In this document: positions 46,301-50,847 of the stretch, one piece after another
Position numbering within the stretch: the first letter of the stretch is position 1
How the letters are laid out: each line of letters starts with the position of its first letter
Assembly (NCBI GenBank): GCA_011526095.1
Contig: WYBA01000216.1
Span: 1-50,847, forward strand
Direction: 5' to 3'
DNA from: Myxococcales bacterium
GTDB taxonomy: Bacteria; Myxococcota_A; Polyangia; Haliangiales; Haliangiaceae
DNA: 50,847 nt
Notes under the pieces: model-generated
The model's database searches: none
Seen by the model: the letters and a program-made list of their open reading frames with translations, nothing else
What the model was told of the DNA's origin: nothing
Translations under genes and position numbers: made by a program

Positions 46301-48314
46301 GGGTCACGGCGTAGACGAAGCTCGCCTTGGGGAAGCGCCGCATGCGCTCGGCGATGATGGTCTGCGGCACGGCCTTGCCGTCGACGTAGCGCGCGAGCAG
46401 CTCCTCGGCGGCGGCCTTGTCGCCGCGGGCCTTGATCCCGCCCACGAGCTGCATCATCGCGTCGACGGCGGGGACGATCTTGGCCGGGTCGATCACGAAC
46501 GCCCCGGAATCTGCGCCGTTGGCCGCGGTCGCGGCGTCGTCCCATCGCAGCGCACCAGCGTCGAGCAGCAGGCCGATCTGCACCGCGGCGAGCTGGCTGT
46601 ACGCCTTGCGGTCGCCACCGCCGGTGTACATGCCCTGGGAGATGTGGCCGAACGCCCAGACGATCGCGTCGACGTAGCTCTGCACCGCGAGCTCGTCGCT
46701 GATCATCCCCTTGCCGCGCAGCAGCTCGACCAGGAACAGCGCGCCGCTCTGCGACTTGAGCTCCTCGAACACGCTCGCGATCGGCCCGCCGAACACCTGA
46801 TCGTCGGTCTTGCCGCCCACCTTGTACTCGGCCGCGGGCCCCAGGTTGTGGGTGGCCTCGTGGAGGATGGTCGAGAGCAACCCCGGAACAGCGCCGGCGC
46901 CGTAACTCCGCATGCTCGCAGCGTCGAGCAGGCTCTCCGCCTGCGCGCGCCTCGACGCCTGGCTGTCGGGGTCGGTGTAGAGGTTGGACATCGCGACGGT
47001 GCGGCCGCGGCCCTCGTTGGCCACGGGGCCCCAGTTGGGCAGGCTCTGGCCGATCGTCGCGCCCAGCGGGTCGCGGTCATCGCCAGCGTTGATCACGATG
47101 TCGATGAAGTCCGGCAGGTGGAACGTCACCGTGCGCGCCTGGTATGGCGCGCCGGCCGCCTTCGCGATCGCCGCCTCCATCTCCTGCTGGACCGGGACCA
47201 GCTTGCGCTGCCACTCGAGCGAGTCCTGGTTGATCCGCGCGAACGTCAGGTGGAAGCCTGCCTTGTGCGCGCACGGCTCCCAGTACACCTCGTCGGGCGC
47301 GACGCGGACGTACCACTTGCTGTTCTCGGCGTTCATCTTCGACCAGGCCTCGTCGGCGGGCTGCCAGTCGTTGGTCGTGAACGCGGTCGCGGCCGCGCGC
47401 AGGTACGCGATCAGGGCCGGCTCGGCGGCCGGGTCGAGCGCATCCGCCGCGCGCACCAGCTCGTCGGCGAGCGGGGCCATCTGCTCGGCGTACGCCTCGG
47501 TGTACGGCACGGCCTTCAGCGCGTCGCCCTCGCCGCGCACGACGACGAACGGCGCGAGCAGCGCCTCGTGGTCGGGGCGCTGCTCGAGCGCCTGGCAGAA
47601 CTTGTCCTGCGCCTGCAGCGCCGCGGGGTAGACATCGACGCGCGGGCGCGGCGCGCCCGGGATCGCCGAGCACGCCGGCTCCGTCTCGGTCGCCGGGCCG
47701 ACGCACGCGGGCCCGCGGTTGCGCCGGAACAGGCTGGCACTGGCGCGGTCGCCGTCGGGCACCTGGCCGGCGAGCGCCGCCGCGCCGGTCTGCCGGTCGA
47801 ACAGCAGATCGATCAGCCGGGCGACCTCGAGCATGTGATCGACGAACTTCTGCTCGCCCGCGGACAGCGCCGACAGGTCGCTGTGGACGAGCGTGGCGAC
47901 GCCCTGGTCGAGGTCCTGCGCGACCAGCTCGCGCCGGCGTTGCTCGTCGGGTGCGCCGCCGGTTGGCGCAGGGGCGCGCGCCGCCGCGACGAGGCGGTCG
48001 AATGCGTCGTCGAAAGCTGCGGTGAACTTGCCCCCCTCCATCCACCGAGGCGCGTCGGGGTAGAACAAGAGCGTCACGACCTCCGCCGGATCCACCGCCT
48101 TGTCGCCGTCGGCGTCGGCCACCCAGTACAACGGCAGGTTCTCGCGCACGGCCCAGCGGTTGAGCTCGGCGCGGGGCAGGGCGTCGTAGCGGCGGGCCGC
48201 CGGGGCGGCGTCGCGGGCCGCGGTGGCGGTCCCGGGCGCGGGCTTGTCGCCGGCCTTGTCGCCCTTGCAGGCGACGGTAGCGAGCGCGAGGGCGAGGAGG
48301 GGGAGGTGTCTCAC
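46296..48314 (-). CDS. M49-like zinc metallopeptidase lipoprotein with EF-hand loop
   Basis: 672 residues, GTG start seven bases after TAGCGT (48322-48327). Signal peptide with lipobox (ATVAC) and Lys/Asp linker. A canonical 12-residue EF-hand loop, DADGDKAVDPAE (67-78), suggests calcium binding. The C-terminal half resembles bacterial relatives of dipeptidyl peptidase III: HEATHNLGP (H485, E486, H489) for zinc and FEELKSQSG (E517, E518) where the family has its third ligand Glu. Classical M49 enzymes have HExxxH; here it is HExxH, as in the bacterial branch. It may be an envelope peptidase. Its stop codon lies inside repeat array C. Confidence 0.8.
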   Translation of the reverse strand: MRHLPLLALALATVACKGDKAGDKPAPGTATAARDAAPAARRYDALPRAELNRWAVRENLPLYWVADADGDKAVDPAEVVTLLFYPDAPRWMEGGKFTAAFDDAFDRLVAAARAPAPTGGAPDEQRRRELVAQDLDQGVATLVHSDLSALSAGEQKFVDHMLEVARLIDLLFDRQTGAAALAGQVPDGDRASASLFRRNRGPACVGPATETEPACSAIPGAPRPRVDVYPAALQAQDKFCQALEQRPDHEALLAPFVVVRGEGDALKAVPYTEAYAEQMAPLADELVRAADALDPAAEPALIAYLRAAATAFTTNDWQPADEAWSKMNAENSKWYVRVAPDEVYWEPCAHKAGFHLTFARINQDSLEWQRKLVPVQQEMEAAIAKAAGAPYQARTVTFHLPDFIDIVINAGDDRDPLGATIGQSLPNWGPVANEGRGRTVAMSNLYTDPDSQASRRAQAESLLDAASMRSYGAGAVPGLLSTILHEATHNLGPAAEYKVGGKTDDQVFGGPIASVFEELKSQSGALFLVELLRGKGMISDELAVQSYVDAIVWAFGHISQGMYTGGGDRKAYSQLAAVQIGLLLDAGALRWDDAATAANGADSGAFVIDPAKIVPAVDAMMQLVGGIKARGDKAAAEELLARYVDGKAVPQTIIAERMRRFPKASFVYAVTR

Positions 48315-48324
48315 GCGCGGGACG

Positions 48325-48627
48325 CTACCCCAGCACTCGCACCAGCGCCACGATCGCCGCCGCGACGCCGAGCACGACCGCCGGGGCGATCCACGCCGCG
48401 CCGCGTCGCCCCAGCGTGCGCTGGCCGCGCGTGACGGCGGTGATCACCGCGTTGGCGCGCACGAGGTCGTCACGTCGGACGGCGACCAGGCACGCGCCTT
48501 TGTCCGCGTCCTGGGCGTCGGTCTCCGCGACGTGGGCCTCGATCCCCTCGTCGGCGAACGTCGCCCGCCACTGCTCGGCGAGGCGCGTGCCGCACACGAC
48601 GACGCTGACGTAGCCGCGGGGCACCAC
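48325..48627 (-). CDS. Small DUF2007-like membrane-anchored protein
   Basis: 100 residues. The first 65 residues (VSVVVCGTRLAEQWRATFAD, EGIEAHVAE, CLVAVRRDDLVRANAVI) have the alpha-beta pattern of the DUF2007 putative signal-transducing family; the match is by eye. A C-terminal hydrophobic segment (AAWIAPAVVLGVAAAIVALV) is a likely membrane anchor. The GTG start lies six bases after TAGCCT (48634-48639). The metallopeptidase promoter overlaps its 3' end. Confidence 0.65.
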   Translation of the reverse strand: MVPRGYVSVVVCGTRLAEQWRATFADEGIEAHVAETDAQDADKGACLVAVRRDDLVRANAVITAVTRGQRTLGRRGAAWIAPAVVLGVAAAIVALVRVLG

Positions 48628-48659
48628 GTCCGCAGGCTACGCGAGCCGCGGCGGGGCCG

Positions 48660-48956
48660 CTACTCGAACGCCAGGCCGAGGCCCGGCGCCTGGCCGTGCG
48701 TCGCTGGACGCTGCCAGGTCACGCGCACGGGGATGCGCTCGGCGCTGCCGTCGCGGCGCAGCCGGCCGCGCGTGCCGCACGCGATCGGCGCCGAGGTCGC
48801 GAAGAACACGCCGCCATCGGCGATGTCGCGCGCGGTGCCCGAGACCTCGACGACGTCGAGCTCGAGGCGCGCGCCGACGAAGATCGGCGTGCGGGCGCCG
48901 CGGGCGCGGCGCTCGGCGGCGAGGCCCATGCGAGACAGCAGGCGACGGATCGACAT
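48660..48956 (-). CDS. Small PilZ-domain protein
   Basis: 98 residues. A short Arg-rich N-terminus (MSIRRLLSRMGLAAERRARG) leads into a PilZ-type barrel: TPIFVGARLELDVVEVSG, ARDIADGGVFFAT (the D-x-S-x-x-G position reads DIADGG) and a C-terminal GLGLAFE. The Ser is replaced by Ala, and the RxxxR motif may be in ERRARGAR. PilZ proteins bind c-di-GMP and change partner activity. The start at 48956 is favoured because TACGGT (48964-48969) ends seven bases before it. Confidence 0.75.
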   Translation of the reverse strand: MSIRRLLSRMGLAAERRARGARTPIFVGARLELDVVEVSGTARDIADGGVFFATSAPIACGTRGRLRRDGSAERIPVRVTWQRPATHGQAPGLGLAFE

Positions 48957-49056
48957 GTCACACACCGTAGGGGCCGCTGTGGGCGTGGATCAAGAAATCG
49001 GCCGAGGGCCGGACGCGCCCGGCCGGTCCCCGAGCCGGGGGGCGAGCCGCGTCGCT

Positions 49057-49139
49057 CCGGGGTTGCGTTCGGCGGCCCTGGCGCGCGGCGCACGGTGGGC
49101 TGCAAGCTCCGGGGTTGCTTGGAGAGGGCTCCGGGGTTG
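49057..49139 (+). repeat. CCGGGGTTG repeat array D
   Basis: Three copies of GCTCCGGGGTTG with the core at 49057, 49109 and 49131, spaced 52 and 22 bases, all in plus orientation. They lie in the gap after the kinase pseudogene, about 55 bases from its end. Confidence 0.85.
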
Positions 49140-49194
49140 CTCGGTCGGGCGCGGGCCGGCCGCCCGTGGCCGGCCGCGCCCGGCAGTGACGAGG

Positions 49195-50215
<1,021 letters not shown>

Positions 50216-50232
50216 CCGCCGGACAGTATCGC

Positions 50233-50847
50233 TCACCGCGCCGCCGGTGGGGACGGGATGTCCGCGACGCGGCCGCGCGGCTGGTACACGCGCCGCCAGT
50301 GCGGCAGCCGCTCGGCGCCGACGAAGTAGGCGTGGATCGACGCCGCCGTGCGGAAGTCCACGACGCCGCGTGGCGCCCAGTACGCGCGCTGGCCCTGCCA
50401 CGTCATGCCCTCGCCGCGGTAGTCGATCTCGTGCCAGTGGCGGCCGGTGACGTGCGAGTGGTTGTCGTCGAACGTGGCGCGCCGCCCGGGATCGATCGCC
50501 GCGACCGCGCGCACCAGGTAGGCCGCGATCTCGGCGGCGTCGGCCCGCGGCAGCCCGCGCGCGTCGATCGCGCGCGCCAGCTCGACCGCCGATCGCGGCA
50601 TCACCGCGTGGAGTGCGCGCAGCCCGGCGGGGTCGGCGTGGGCGAGCACGGCGCGCGCCGCGACGAGCGCCGCGGCCTCGTCGAGCTTCATCTTCGGCGA
50701 GCGCTGCGCGAGCCGGCCCTCGATCACCTCCGCGGCGTCGGCCAGGCCGCCCGCGCGGAGCGCGGCGAGCGCGTCCGCGAGCGTCGCCGGCGCCACCGCG
50801 TCGCGCGCGTCCGGCGCGGCGGCGTCCCGCGGCGGCGCGGTGGCGGC
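50233..50847 (-). CDS. Partial hypothetical protein, 5' end beyond the window
   Basis: The frame is open to the window edge; a GTG at 50796 is a possible start but the frame continues upstream without a stop. At least 187 residues. Ala-rich helical N-terminus, then [40 protein letters not shown] and [20 protein letters not shown], an aromatic and His-rich end. I do not recognise the family. It ends 17 bases before the kinase pseudogene, with which it may once have formed an operon. Confidence 0.6.
   Translation of the reverse strand, partial: AATAPPRDAAAPDARDAVAPATLADALAALRAGGLADAAEVIEGRLAQRSPKMKLDEAAALVAARAVLAHADPAGLRALHAVMPRSAVELARAIDARGLPRADAAEIAAYLVRAVAAIDPGRRATFDDNHSHVTGRHWHEIDYRGEGMTWQGQRAYWAPRGVVDFRTAASIHAYFVGAERLPHWRRVYQPRGRVADIPSPPAAR

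Noticed and set aside
46876..46890. An isolated CAACCCCGGAA inside the metallopeptidase gene
   Set aside because: Single partial match in coding sequence; chance is enough in DNA of this composition.

Overview
This is a very GC-rich chromosomal window with the gene content of a myxobacterium (phylum Myxococcota). The evidence is a GlyGlyCysCys–hydrophobic–Arg-cluster tail of the MYXO-CTERM type, Ser/Thr protein kinases, an FHA-sigma54 activator, PilZ proteins, many lipoproteins with Asp/Gly-rich linkers and a Lamin-tail/IPT lipoprotein with Cys-rich repeats. The assignment rests on protein features and style; I cannot place it to genus. No rRNA, tRNA or CRISPR array was recognised.

Layout. 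Positions 63-11279: a heme-motif lipoprotein, a two-domain VOC protein, a divergent HemF-like oxidase, a cassette of two paralogous lipoproteins around a PEP/pyruvate-binding lipoprotein, a CBM21 lipoprotein and a cardiolipin synthase. Positions 11310-17067 (minus strand): a large Cys-repeat/LTD/IPT lipoprotein and a kinase > TPR > lipoprotein operon. Positions 17254-20440: a translationally coupled operon of an acyl-CoA dehydrogenase, a PhnD-like binding protein without signal peptide, and a TusA-like/diiron ferritin-like fusion. Positions 20653-22611: a TetR–metallo-beta-lactamase operon with a perfect palindromic operator. Positions 22685-33619: small conserved proteins, a lower-GC FG-GAP lipoprotein that has apparently cut into a MYXO-CTERM beta-helix protein, a YgaP-like protein, the sigma54 activator, an outer-membrane barrel, an Omp85 protein and a lipoprotein. 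Positions 33773-44356: a three-domain J–PilZ–Hsp70 protein, AhpD-like and Prx5 antioxidant proteins, a subtilase, a methyltransferase, KatG and a lipoprotein. Positions 44486-46300: a REP-associated tyrosine transposase (RAYT) with inverted arrays of a CCGGGGTTG repeat on its two sides. Positions 46296-50847: an M49-like metallopeptidase lipoprotein, small proteins and a decayed kinase gene.

Two signals run through the whole window. First, the CCGGGGTTG repeat occurs only in intergenic arrays at four loci (36604-36669, 44486-44692, 45924-46300, 49057-49139), two of them flanking the RAYT; this looks like a REP/RAYT system. Second, about eighteen genes have a TAnnnT-like -10 hexamer 5-9 bases upstream of the start codon and no Shine-Dalgarno sequence, so they are probably leaderless. 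I used this to choose several starts. The most unusual proteins are the J–PilZ–Hsp70 fusion and the TusA-like/ferritin-like fusion with its operon partners.
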